Shown here: positions 1 to 13,100 of the stretch, piece by piece
Layout: each line of letters opens with the position of its first letter
Position numbering within the stretch: position 1 is the stretch's first letter
Source of the DNA: Panorpa germanica
Lineage: Eukaryota; Arthropoda; Insecta; Mecoptera; Panorpidae
Assembly: GCA_963678705.1 (NCBI GenBank)
Contig: OY783217.1
Coordinates: forward strand, 4,278,001 to 4,342,000
Direction of reading: 5' to 3'
Length of the DNA stretch: 64,000 bases
Notes under the pieces: model-generated
Told to the model about the DNA's origin: nothing
Seen by the model: the letters and a program-made list of their open reading frames with translations, nothing else
Databases searched by the model: none
Position numbers and translations under genes: made by a program

Positions 1-3000
1 TCGTTTTATAAGAAAAAACATAATTGTTTGTTGAAAGTAATTTCTTGTTTTTAGATTAAAAGTGTGACTCAGCATCTGAAAGTCTGGTTTACTATTGAAA
101 TACTTATTTTTCTATGCAATATATTGTCCATTCTTAGTCCAGTTCTTGGACTTATATTTATCGAAAAATTAAGTTGACATGGTCTGTTAAAGTTTTCGGT
201 AGCGTAGTCGTTTGTACACTACCCACAGCATAGTTCAAACCTTCAGAGTTACCATAATACGCCCTCGATGCCGGCTGGAGTCTGTGAACTTCTAAGTCCA
301 TATTATGTAATTTTAAAAAAAAATCACTTTTGGGTTTTGAAAATTGGTATACATAAAGTATACATAAATGCAATAATATAATCCAGACTTTTCCATTTTC
401 CGTATCATCAGTATTTGAATACGGTTCCATTTTCCAACTTTCCCAAATCTAAGGATGTTGATATCTCTAGGGAATTCCTTTACATTCTTTATGTCTTTAG
501 TATACATGCGTCTAAGAAGTCGTATCACATCTTGCGGTTTCTATATGATTTGATATTAGTACTATAAGAAGTTTACATATGTCGCGTAGTTTTATCTCAA
601 AACACTCTCTATAGACCGTATGAAGAGAATTCTCATGTAAGTTTCTTTAAATATCAACTTGGTTTTCTCATATATACATTGTGCACTGAAATCACTGCTC
701 TGTGATGTTGTTGTGTTATTTACAACTAATTAATTAATTCTCGTTGACTACTTCATACGATAGACTAATTCTAAGTTACTATCTGATTTTCTTAGGTTTA
801 TTTAACGACTATTTGGCGATGTACCCGAGTGTATCACTCGTGATGGACAACGCTGATACAATAGTTTCACGGTAACGTGTATTTGCACATAGTCGTGTGA
901 AATCTAGTCCAGCTGAAACGTTATTTTGGTTTGCTTTATTTTTAAGTCTAACCTGAGGCGCTCTCAGTTCCTAGGTTAGACTTTTACTTTGTTCTAAAAG
1001 ATTATTTAGAATACATAGATATACATGTGTAAATTTATAAATATACATATATGTATTATAAATCGTTCAGCCAATTTTATATAGTATTACGAACAAATGC
1101 AAACAAAGACAAGAAAGATTTAAATTTCAATTAGCCTAGTTAGCCAACTTACCATATTGCTAACTGGAAGGAAAAGTCAAAGTTAATTTTATTTAAAACT
1201 GTTTTCAGTAGTTCTATTTTATAGGTTTGGTTTTCAAAAATTGAACATGTTATGCAGGATTCGAAAGAGGGGCGTTACAAAATGTATATCTCGATAAGTG
1301 GAGGCCCGAAAGTGTTTGGGAACCTATGGTGTAAACTGAGAAATATACATTTATGTAATTAATATAACTTTAGATATGTAGTGCTTTCCAGTGTTCCAAT
1401 ATCACGATATTCATCAATCATTTCAAATCGTACTCGTATAAACTACAAGCATATCCGGATGAAACTTTTGCAATTTGTTTTTAATCAATCGCTGACGTAT
1501 TTCTTATTTATTTTTCAACCTCCTATCAAAACAACTTCTTTTCATGTTTCTTAATCCACGATATTTGATATTAAAACTTATTTTGAAGTTTAAAGATTTA
1601 TATTTGTGATTATTTTAATAATGTTGTGCTTGAATAAACTTATTTTTTTAGTGGTGTCATCTTTGTTTAATTTATATTACTCGTCAGCGCCCGAAATTTT
1701 ATGTTGATAATTACGTTTCTTTTTAGAAACCAAAGTATCACTTTAAGAATATTTCCATATTTATCCAATAGAACGTCAATACCTACAATCTTAAACTGTA
1801 CCATTCGAAACCACTTTCGCATTTATAAATATTGAAGTTGTTTTTCTTAAATTATTTATCTATCACAAAACATCTCGAGAGTTTGAAAAAATTCTTATAA
1901 TTTAGTCATGTACAGCTTTTGTATACATTGGAAGATTATGAAATAAATTCCCGAAAATCTTTTTAAAAAGAACCTCTTTTACACTGAATTAAATTAAATA
2001 TAAAATAATACTCTTAATAAAACAAAAAACTTCAAATTGTTTATCACTAAGTTAAAAGCTGATTAAGAGATAAATCTTTTTGAAAATTCAATTTCAAAGA
2101 AGTTTGTTTTTTTTATGTATATGTACTGAAATACATTTATATACTATAAGAACAATCTATTTCTATTTTCATTGAGTTTTATTGAATAAAATGTTGTTAT
2201 TTTTTCTTTCAGTACTAAATTTTATCAATTTCTTACGAATGTCAGTTAATTGAATTGAAATATATTTAGATATTTTATTAATTTCAGAATAAAAACAGGA
2301 AATTAAATTTTAAGACACATTTTGATATGAATATCCTGTGTCAAAAGTTCGTAAAAGTGATAACCATATTTGAGAAGTCATTTTGTAAATTATTTTTATA
2401 GCAACTTACTTTCACTCACCTTTTCTTCATTAAGATATCATTGATTATTATAAAATTTTTGTCAGTTCTAAACAAATTTAATTAACATATTTCTTCATAT
2501 AATAAACAAATGTCCGAACTGATTTTAAGTCAATGTTATCTACACTTATACCTCTCAATTGCTGTATAAGAATACTTCTTTGAGTTTATAAAGTTCTAAA
2601 TTTTACAGGTCATAGCTAATTGTATATTATCTTTACTTTTATGAGTATGTTACAAATTCATATTTTGTATGTAAAGTAATAAATCTGCCAGTCATGTTTC
2701 TGAATATATATTTAGCTATTAGAATCTGAAATATCCGCGTCACATCCTGTAAAAATATCGTGGTAATCCACCTTAAAAATAAAGAGAAACCTAGGGTGTA
2801 ACATAAGCTTGACTGTCATCCTTCTGGAGCCTTCTATAAGAAAATAGAAAAATCTTTAGCTAAAAGCTTTAGATTTTATGGAAAACTAAAGAAGGATTTT
2901 AAAAGAAAAATAAGATAGTGGGTTTCCTTTAATAGATTAATGGATCATGTAGAGACACACAGAAAATAGATAGGCTACAGTTTTCGTGAATATTATGTCA

Positions 3001-4458
3001 AAGAAGAGGCGTAATAATTTTCTTTGCATAATATAGATAACGTTAACTTAAGTACATGAGAAATCCTCTGAAAATGGAATGAGGAGACTTTGAAGCTAAT
3101 TTTAATCAGATTACGATCCTTAGTAAAGCAGCTTTATTTTCCTTATTAAAAATAACTTGTTGACTCTATGAAAAACATATTTATATCTCACCCACGTTTA
3201 CTTACTCCTAGTAAGATAATTGTTGGCTTCTAAAAATAAGTATTTCATTTAAGACGATTAAGACGCTTCTAATGAACAAACAGTACTTTATAAATTCTTT
3301 TATTATTGGATACTTGTTAATAAGCTATTTTATAAAGTAGAATAAATATTCTTGAACTTTTTTCTCAAGTAGTTTGTTTTTATTGTTTATATAAGAGCTG
3401 CGAATTTTTTACTTGGAAATCAACAACAAAAATAATCTTCTAAAATTAGCTTCTAACGAAGTTAAGTGCAACAATATCTAAAATTGTACTACATATTGAT
3501 AGTAATTAATATCATAATTTAAAATACACAGTTACTTATTAAATATAATAGTTAAAGTTATTTAAAAAAGCTAAAAAAAAATTAATGGACAAAACACTAA
3601 AAAAAATCATGTTATATTTGACGTGGTATGCCTACACTCCTTCCCCCTTTTATTCCCGTCCCACTTCATCAACAGAGATGGAATTATTATCCTAATCCTT
3701 TTCGTTCCAATTCTTCGTCATCAGTAATATGTCGGCTATTAAACATCAGACAATTTAACGAAAAATTAAAATGTCATCATATAAAAAGCTACTGTGTAGC
3801 GTGATATAAAAAAAATAACTTATTTTATAATAAAGGTTTCTAAATATCTAATAAAAGAAAATGATTCACATCGAAATTCCCGTATTTTTAACATAATCAC
3901 ATATTCTCTTAGGTTTTGTCTAATCCATGTTTACCAACCTGAAGATTCTCTTTTAATATACCAGAATAATATCCCCGTCAAGTTATTATTTTAATCAATA
4001 TGTATGTACTCATAGAATATGCCTTGACAATTTATTCATAACGAAATTTTGTCCCCACTTGTTCTGGGAAAATACACATTTACAGTACGTTTCTACTTAT
4101 GTATGTACATAATAACATAAATAAGCTGAATGCTACTGCTGTTATTATTCTCATATCAAAGTAAACGGCATATGTCAGTTGTCGGAATAAAACGCTTGCA
4201 TATGAAATGTGATACGCGCAAAATATAATGGTTGTTTTATGCAGCAAGTAACACTGTCCGTAAAATTCACCTTACATTCAAGTAATATTTTAACTTGAGC
4301 GTAACATAGTAATGTTTAACTTGGAGTTTTTTTTTATACCTATCCTATTGTTATAACTATAGTTTATATAAACTATATCTAATAACATTTTTTTCTAGTT
4401 AATTTAAATAATGGTAATATTTTTGAAGTCAGAGTATTAACCATTCTTCTATCGGTCA
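1..4458. other. AT-rich non-coding stretch, no gene recognised
   Basis: No exon with convincing splice sites or family similarity was found on either strand. The longest frame, 158-430 on the minus strand (90 codons), matches nothing I know and sits in AT-rich DNA where such frames arise by chance. The stretch could be upstream intron of the PDE8 gene or intergenic DNA. The first PDE8 exon seen (10159) is entered in mid-codon, so more exons must lie further 5'. Confidence 0.5.
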
Positions 4459-4691
4459 TCACACTAGCTCAAATGGCTTAGTTGTCTTTAATCTTCTTGT
4501 CAGTCCATCCGTGTGCAGCAGGTGAAGCGCTCCACGTTGACATGGTGTTGGAGACGTTGCTCGTGCTTTCTTGCTATTTTCGTAATTTCTTCAGCTACTG
4601 TAGTTACTTTGAGATCCCTATGTATATCACTATTGCAGACATACCATGGTGCATTCACTATGTTCCTCAGAACTTTATTCCTAAAGTGGTC
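4459..4691 (-). pseudogene. 3' scrap of a jockey-type LINE reverse transcriptase ORF
   Basis: Read on the minus strand from 4691, the frame gives the conserved carboxy end of jockey-clade LINE proteins, including LRNIVNAPWYV, NSDIHRDLKVTTV and KHEQRLQHHVNVE. Just after VNVE the frame breaks, apparently by loss of one base. The next frame continues with a TRRLK...KPFELV-type ending and a stop at 4459-4461. Nothing of the endonuclease or the catalytic RT core lies upstream, so this is a 5'-truncated, decayed copy. The + strand frames in the same place are shadows. The identification rests on remembered family motifs and could be checked by a protein search. Confidence 0.75.
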
Positions 4692-7600
4692 TTATTTTAT
4701 TATTTAATAACTATTCCAATAGTCTCTAATAATTAAAAAGGTTCTCTTAAGAAGTTTGCGAGTATGCTGATGCTCAAAAGTGTAAATATATTTTTCAAAA
4801 AGCTTTAAAATTGGTCATACGTTAGCATTGTTTACGTAACAGGTATATTTTAACAAAAATATTGCGTTTTTCTGTTGATTTAAAATTATAATTCTTGGTG
4901 AAAAATTATTTATATACTTTTTCAATATTCTACAAAAATCCTTAAACTTGTTTAAGTTTTAAAATGTTTATATTAAAATGTTAGTTATTGATACGTAAAA
5001 TTATGTTTCTAACAATATGCATATATTAACTAAATAATAGAGATAGCAAAAAGAAAGAGACATTGTCGTACCACCGCATTCTTTTCACAAAAACTTGAAA
5101 CTTAAGCCTACTGATTGATAGAATTATGTAAGAAGCAGATATACTAATTGTATATTAAGAACCATCGCCATTATAACAACGTCAACCAACATGCAACTAT
5201 TTAATTAAAATCATTCATAAAACAAAAACGAAAAGAAAATGTTTCACTCAATATTTTGCTATAGTAGCAATACATGATATACCACTGAACTATATTTTAT
5301 TTTATTAATGATTTCCAGGTCTTTCTGTTTAACCCAACTCTTCCTTACGTTCCATTTACCCCTGTCACCAACCAACAGAAGAACATTCAAGCTGTTGTTT
5401 CATGTAGAAATGTGATAGTCTAAATTCTAAGATATAGAATACGTAACATTACGTCATGAATATTACCCGTCTGGTTAAATTGAATCATGTTACACTGAGT
5501 AACTTTTTGTTGAATATATTTACGCGAATACGCCAAGGTCGTGATGACAAAATAATTACAATAAGAACTACCCAGAATGTAAAAGTATCAGGCTCTACAT
5601 TTAGGGACTCGCGACCTTCAATGTTTCACATGAGAAACTTGAGACATGATGAAAATTTATTCGTACTACTGACGAAAGATTAATCAGTCTAAATTGCTTT
5701 CACACAATCAATCGTAGTTCATACGAGAAAATAACAGACGATTTTCTTACAATGTATCAAGCAGGATTCCCAATTTATTACAATACGTGAAAAGTTTTTC
5801 TATACTTGTCGTATATTTTCATCACAACTTTTAATAAAAACTTTAATATATTTTCATTTGGAAAATGTTTATCCGGTTTATCGGTTTCAGTATTAACAAT
5901 GTCCGCTGTTTCAAAACAGTTTGGAATTTTATCTCGAATTTCAAATAGTTTTCGAATTAATTACAGTACCCTCAACATAATTTATCCTCATATTACGTTT
6001 TAAAAAAGAGTTAAAAACATTAATGTTGAACATTGTAAAATTTTGAATAAATTATGTATTTTATATTATATTATCTAGCGGTCATTCAATCACTGATAAT
6101 AAAACTGAGCCCGGGTTTGATTTTCGGCGACGGTTTACTATGTTTAAGAACGCTAGTTCCCATTTCTACCACTGAAGTAACATTAAACGCGTTTGGTTTT
6201 TAAATTGTTGGCCACTGGTAATTTCTACTTCAATGTCTATAAATGCACCACTGTATCAAAGTAATCTCTGTTTCATAAATTCGTATTTATAATATGTTTA
6301 TTCATATATGTATCAAAGTACCGCTCTACGATCTATACATATAGTCGTATGCATCCGAACAAGCTTAGAATCATACAGCTTCATAGAAAACGACCTTTTT
6401 GTATTTACCATTTTATCCACAACGTATCGTTGAAAGAGAAAAACAATACAACACAGTGGTGTATTGATAAATATTAAAGTAGAAACTTCATCTCAAGATA
6501 AAATATACTAATGTAAAATAACTCCAATACACCCTACTAAAAAAGTCGCCGTCGCAAGTAGTCTGTTGCAGTGAGAACAGCCTAAGAATTATGTGTACCA
6601 TTAACGTTTCTATCACTATAGCACTTTAATTATAGTTCGCATCAACTTTATTTTCATTTGTATTCCGACAGGTACACTGGTTTTGCCATTTGTAGCCGAT
6701 AAAATAGACATTTCATATGAACAACTGTGAGAAACTGAACTGTAAATTCACTCTTTCATGACAAAAAAATCATACGCATCTTTAATATGAAGGCAAAGTG
6801 ATCCAAAATGTATACTGGGATATATATTACTTTTTGACAATGTCACCCATTTAAAAAAAATACATTTTGAACTATAAATGTGCCAATTTACGTAGTTAGT
6901 ACTATAAAACCAAAACACACAAAGTTCTCTCGGGTTTGTTCATCGTACCTGTTGTTCGTTACAAGCGGAAATTAAATTCTGTGTTTTGTTTCGTACTGTT
7001 GGCGCTGATAACAGTTTTCTATAGAATCCCAACCCTAAGAATTATTCTCTAAGATAAAGTAGAGAGGGAACGGGAAACTGAGAAATGGAGCAGGTAACAT
7101 GATCTGAGTAAATTATAAATATAATAATAGTCTGTTTACCATAATATTTATGTTACATTATTACTTACATGTTGCCTGTTTTATGAACTTATATTGCACA
7201 TAAATTATAGGGTTTATCAATTTGAGCTAACTGTTTTGTTTTTCCTATGAAACGCGAAAAAGAAAACTTATTGTAAGTGACTAATTATCTATACTAAAAT
7301 GAAAAGAAATGTTTAATCTACTTTGGTGACGTAGTTTTGCTATTTTTTGCGTTGTTTACTGTATTACTATTCCATGAGTTATTTACCGTGTCTCTTGATT
7401 GGATATGTCAAAGTTACGCTTATGTATATTTACTGTCAGTCATTTTTTGCAAATTTATAGTATCTGAATTTTAATAGCTACTATTTTTAAAGTAACAGAT
7501 TGGGGACGACTTTTCTATAGTAACTCTCTATAATGCTAACTAATATAACTAATTTTATGATATTAACCTAAAAAATGGGTTTGTAAATTTTATTTTTGAC

Positions 7601-10158
7601 CCAGCAAAGTTAACTAACGAAAAATGTAACTGAGATATTTTACGTTACGTTAAACTCGAACAAAAACCAGAGCTGAGTAAGGTTCATAATAAACCACGGT
7701 TGTTGACTGTGAAAAATCGGCTCTGAATAAGTTTTCTCTATTTTAATCGAATTGTACAAAGCACAAAATAAACTTATCTATAAACACATTTGCATAATGC
7801 CAACTAATCTACTATTATGACAATTGTATGCAAATATTTGCTGGTATTCTCAATGGAGTGGTATTCTGACTGGTATCTTGACTATGTTATTTGAGAGTGC
7901 ACCAGAGTTGTGGGGGAGTAGGAGCTTTCGTTCTGTTGTGTGACTGGAGCTAACCACTTAAATGCTATACCGCGTGTACCAGCAAGTTAGGAATGTAATT
8001 TGTGCATGGACATGCCAAATATTTGCCCTTAAACAATGTTGAAGTGTAGATAAACGTTTTATAAATAATTGCTTTACAAAATATATCAAGACAGTGAAGG
8101 CATGTACTGATATGAAAAAATTGAAATTGAATTGATATGTAGTCAATAGCGTAATACAGATGCATAATTACGACTTTCTACTTTTTACGGATACAAAAAA
8201 TTCAGAGCAAAATCCGAGGACGCCAAAGGTCTTAGAGGTTTTACTCAAGGTGTTTTCGAGCCACCATATAAAATTCAGTATCAAACACATTATAAACATA
8301 CACTTGGAGCATTATAATATAGGATACTTGTATCATACATTTATTTATACATTAAAGCTTTATCTATATCTTGAAAAATTCTCTGAAACGTGAAACCGTT
8401 AAGCTATAAATTGTATTTTATAGAGTTCGCAACAAACTAATAGATCGTAGTAAGGCGTAGCACTTGACGTAGCTTCATCCGCTACACAGATTCTACGTAC
8501 AAAGTATTCATACCAACCGACAACCGGCAAACGAGAAGGGGAAATCGACAAGCCCAATCGTTTGACGTCACTCTGCGCCTAGTACTTTATCACTAATTGA
8601 AAACTTCATCCACTCGGATATTGTTTCAGTTCCGAGGCCACTATCGCCATCTCTTTTTTACAAATTGATATTTTCTTTCTATTAGATGGTTAGACTCTAT
8701 CTGTATCTACTTTCATTGATAAGCTCTAGAGGTATTAAAACGCATAATCAAATATCAAAGAAATAATTGGCACTGAATTTGTATGTGTTTGTAACAAATT
8801 GTTAGGGTTGGAAAACCACAGAAACTCTAAAGAAAAACAGATTATTTGTTTTCCTTATTTTACTTCTCTACTAAAAGTTACTTAAGTTTTTATAAATCAA
8901 AATATAATATAATCAATATGACACTCTTGCTTGTCACTTCTTACTTGAATCATTGTACATTTAGAAGTTGCAAATTAAATATTTATATTTTTTATACATC
9001 AAAGTTATTATTTTACTTTAAGAAACAATAATCCATTTTTTAGAGGTGTCATTGTTTTTACCGATTTGAACCACATCATGTTATGATTATTTTCATGAGC
9101 GACAAATATAATATCTCAACAGATTAATTTAGTTTAAGTACTTCAATAGAAAGAATTCTTTATTTACTGCCTTCGTTTACATTAAATCGTCTAAGTCCTC
9201 GTCTAATCGTTTGCACTCCTTCATTTAAACGTAACACTCATTATACTTTTTCTCTTGTCTCCTCTTTCTATTCCTTTACTCGTCTATTCTTCCTTTCTTG
9301 CTCGCGTTCCTTCTCTTTCCTTCAATACTTCCATCCTTCCCTTATATAGCTTCTCTCTTCTTCTACTATTACTAACCTAAACAGTTTCGATGATCTTCCT
9401 TTCCTACTTAATAACGTTTCCTATTCTTACTCTTCACTTTATTCTTCTTCCTTTCTTATACCTTCTTTCTCCGATACTTCTGTTTTTCTTTTTTTTATAT
9501 ATATATTGTTTCTCGGGCTTCCTAGGCACGTAGCCTTTTATCGCCCCTAATATAGTTCTGCTTCTTCTTATACTTTATACCCCAACAACAAGAATGATCT
9601 ATTCATGGCTGCTTTTCTTTTACAAACATAATATTCGGCATAACCACATTGAAATTATTACGACATACTTGTTCGCTGATTTTCCTCAAATTTGTCTCCA
9701 AAACTGATTTAATAACGCATTTATGATTAATCTATTCCGAACTAAGTTGATTACCTTTATTATCATCTTCTAAAATAGTTTACTAATTAAAAATATCCTA
9801 AATTTAATTAATTAAATGTATTATCCAAGAATTTTAATATCACTTCATGATCTACATTCATTTATCCATACTTATAACTTCAGCGACGTGCCTTGAACAC
9901 TGATTTCCCAAACCCTTGCCTTAGCTCCACACCTCTACATCCCTTCAATCTCCTCTCCATCCCACCCACCCTTCTTAACACTGGGTTAAATCTCCTTTTG
10001 CATATTAATGACGATTCTATAGAAAATAAATTTACAACAAAATGTTTGATTGAATTTTATTAAATTGTTGTACAGATTATTTTATTTTAGATTAGAAATT
10101 GTTTGAATATATTAATATTTACTGTTTTATAATAAAGGGGTATTTTCTATTGTTTCAG
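4692..10158. other. Non-coding stretch upstream of first visible PDE8 exon
   Basis: Mostly AT-rich, with short islands of higher GC near 6540-6600 and 8440-8600. I found no PDE8 N-terminal (receiver-like) exon here. A tract on the + strand from about 9172 to 9490 is strongly pyrimidine-rich and is listed separately. Short open frames at 5456, 5806 and 8160 look like chance. Confidence 0.45.
9172..9490. repeat. Long pyrimidine-rich tract
   Basis: The + strand is dominated by C and T for about 300 bases (runs such as TTCTTCCTTTCTT and CCTTCTCTTTCC). The texture is the same as in the body of the purine-rich retroposon found at 12659-13230 and 62399-62818, read on the pyrimidine strand. I could not align it base by base to those copies, so kinship is only a suspicion. 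It may be an older or more 5' piece of the same element. Confidence 0.4.
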
Positions 10159-13100
10159 TTTATTTGAAAATGAAGGGGTTACAATTCTACCCCTTTTGGA
10201 CGCTGGTTTCAATAGGGTAAGTTACTGCTTGTTTTTAATTAAATGTCACTGTGGTTTCATTCTAATTATAAATGTAATTAACACTCAATTAAGATTGTTA
10301 TAGGTATACAAGGTAGTCACGAAAATCTTCCGGCCTTAGTTTATTCATTCATTCAGATCTTATCATTTTAGAAATATATATAGGCTTTTTATGCTTTTAA
10401 GTTTTGTTTGTAACATTTTACAAAGCTGCATTCTATAATTCCTCAGCATTGTTGAATTCTATAGCTCGAGTTAGGGTCATTTTACTTTTCTGTATTATGC
10501 CACACAAATTTCATGACACCTAGCCTCCTCCCTCTTGCAATATCTTGTCACACTTTGAGGGGGGCGCTGTTTTTGACGTAATTAATGGATGGCTACATAT
10601 ATCCTGTACTAATTGTACTTGTTGAATAACTAAAAAACACAAAAATCTCGCATTATTAAGAAAGTTTCGTCTCTTTACTTTTGTGTACACACCAAATTTT
10701 CTTCAAATCATGGAGTAGACTTTCTCTGATCTGCCAGTATATCTATAAGCCCTTATAGCAACAGTTACTAACTTCATCTGTCTGAAACATTTACGAAACA
10801 CGCAGTAGATTTAGATTTCTTTAAAAATAATGACTACTTCTTTCCTTTCTTACAATCTACGCTTATTTTTAGAACTTGTAATTTATATTATGCTTAGAGG
10901 TTATATATCTACGTCTGCAGGGTTCACAGAAAACCTCACCCCTCCTTCTCGTCTACTAGTTCAATTATTTCATTAAGTTTTAATGAAATTTTGGAGATTG
11001 ATTAATTTACAGATTAATATTAAGAGTATTAAAGAAGAAATGATGCAAGAGTAGAAGTATTTTATAAATGGAAGGAGTAATATTTTATTATAGTTTATAA
11101 TCTACTATATTATAATATTTTTTTCCAGTTTTGGGTCGAATCCAGTAACCACAACCTCTGCAGCAACGAACTCCTGCAGCTAATGTACAGCGACGTTCGT
11201 CCTCAGGCTCAAATAGCTACCGCTCAAGCATTGTACCGCGCTCTAGACAAATGCAGAGACCTGGTGCACATCACTGACGAAAGGCATTGCATCCAGGTAA
11301 ATGAAAGTATACCACAAGCACTACTTCTATTTTTTACTAACCTAGCCATATGACGCATATAACTGATTCAGACGCACTTACAAAGTTGTATCTTCATATT
11401 AACAATGAACTTGAACATGTCATTATCTTGAACTTCTTGTTATTTCAGTATGTGAATAGAGCAAGTCAAGCAGTCCTTGGTTACCGTCAAGAGGAACTTA
11501 TCGGCAAATCTCTCATAGAGCCTACAGATGATATATCAATGCTTACGTCATACGTCAGCAGGAACAAGGAGTGGGAGGGACCAATCACAGCGCACCGGAA
11601 ACAAGGCGATGCAATTACCCTTCACTCTAAAGTTATTCCTGTCAGCAATGATGGCAGGTAAACGTACAATTCTTTCATTTTTATTTCAATCAACCAATAT
11701 TTCAAAATATATATTTTTTATAGAATAACACCAGCCTTAAGGACTAAAACCTGAGTTAATTTCTAACAATTATTTTATATTATGTATTAATTATTAATAC
11801 GAGAGTTGCTTTTTGAAGTAACACACACTGAAACACAGTTTGTGGCTGACAGAACGCATTTATACGAGTAAACATAACGATGTCGCTTACACGTTATAAT
11901 TTAGGTTAACAATGTACAAATAACTTCAACCAATATATTTAGAATGTTATAGAGAATTTAATATGTGCATTACATATAAAATAACTAATTAAATTTGTAA
12001 CATAAACCATATAATTTATGTTTAATATAATAACGGAACTTTATTGACCACTAAGTTTACTCGTATCCTCAATAGATGGCGTTAACGATTATTCAAACCA
12101 ACTATCAAACGATTCCTGCGACATTTTGTGTTCAGTTTTACGACCGTATCACAAAATGTTCTGGACATACCATTACTGGTTTAATACAATTTTCCTCTAA
12201 GCGCGGTTCGTTCTACCGCGTATGGGTTTCCACTTTTCTACCGTTTCCGTTTTATAAAGCCGTTAATTCAACGTCTTAAAGCTGTCTACTGTAAAAATAT
12301 TTCCATTTCATTTAAGCTTCTTTTTTTGAATATAGTAGATGATAAGATGTGCTGTTGGAAGTTTATAAGTTATTAAAGTTTATCACGGAATTTTTGAACT
12401 TTTAATACAGTTTTTTTAATACTAAGAAGTTAAGTCTATATCAAATATGTATACATAGTATATATTTAATTTATACTATGTGATTTATACATGTGATTTA
12501 GTTGCTTATTATGTTTTCTTTATATGATTTAATTCCACACTTGTTTTTTTACACTGTCAGTTAGTTCAACACTGTGCAGTGTTGCTCCGTGTTTTACACC
12601 AGTTTTTTGCTTTTTTGGGTTATGAATAGAACACAAAAATGCACTATATGCTTGTATTATTAATTATATTAATTGTGTGCCTTTCGGCTTTACAATCTAC
12701 ATTATTATATTTCTTAATGCATATCATATAAATTCAAAGTTAAAAATCTAAACTTAAACTATTACTAGACTATTACTACTTCGAATAGTACTTTCTGTTT
12801 CTTCTTTTCTTGATCCTCTCTCTTCATGTCCCCTACTCCTCCTTTATTCCTGCTTCTCCTTCCTTATTGCCTGTATCTTCATCTATCACCTCTTGCCTTC
12901 CTTGTCTCCTCTCGACAAACCCTCTATTATCTTTTCACTATCCTTCCCAGGCATAGACGCTCTATCTTTACTATTTCCTCTTGACTCTCTTACTTTACTA
13001 TTTCTTCTTGACTCTCTACCTTTACTATGTTATTATTGTCTCTATCTCCGTCATCTACCTCTTGTCCTTATCTCCTTTCCGAAAATCCTCTATTTTTCTG

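Noticed and set aside
158-430. 90-codon minus-strand frame at the window start
   Set aside because: No family similarity; its length is within chance for this base composition.
5300-5390. Possible PDE8 upstream exon after TTTCCAG
   Set aside because: The acceptor looks fair, but the translated peptide does not resemble the PDE8 N-terminal region and no donor keeps phase with 10159.
6100-6560. Possible inverted repeat using GGCGACGG and CCGTCGC
   Set aside because: Only 7-8 bases pair, and the flanks show no extension or target duplication.
10500-10590. GAGGGGGGCGCTG and ACGTAATTAATGGATGG segment
   Set aside because: Reminiscent of old DNA-transposon fragments in insects, but no partner copy or inverted end was found in the window.
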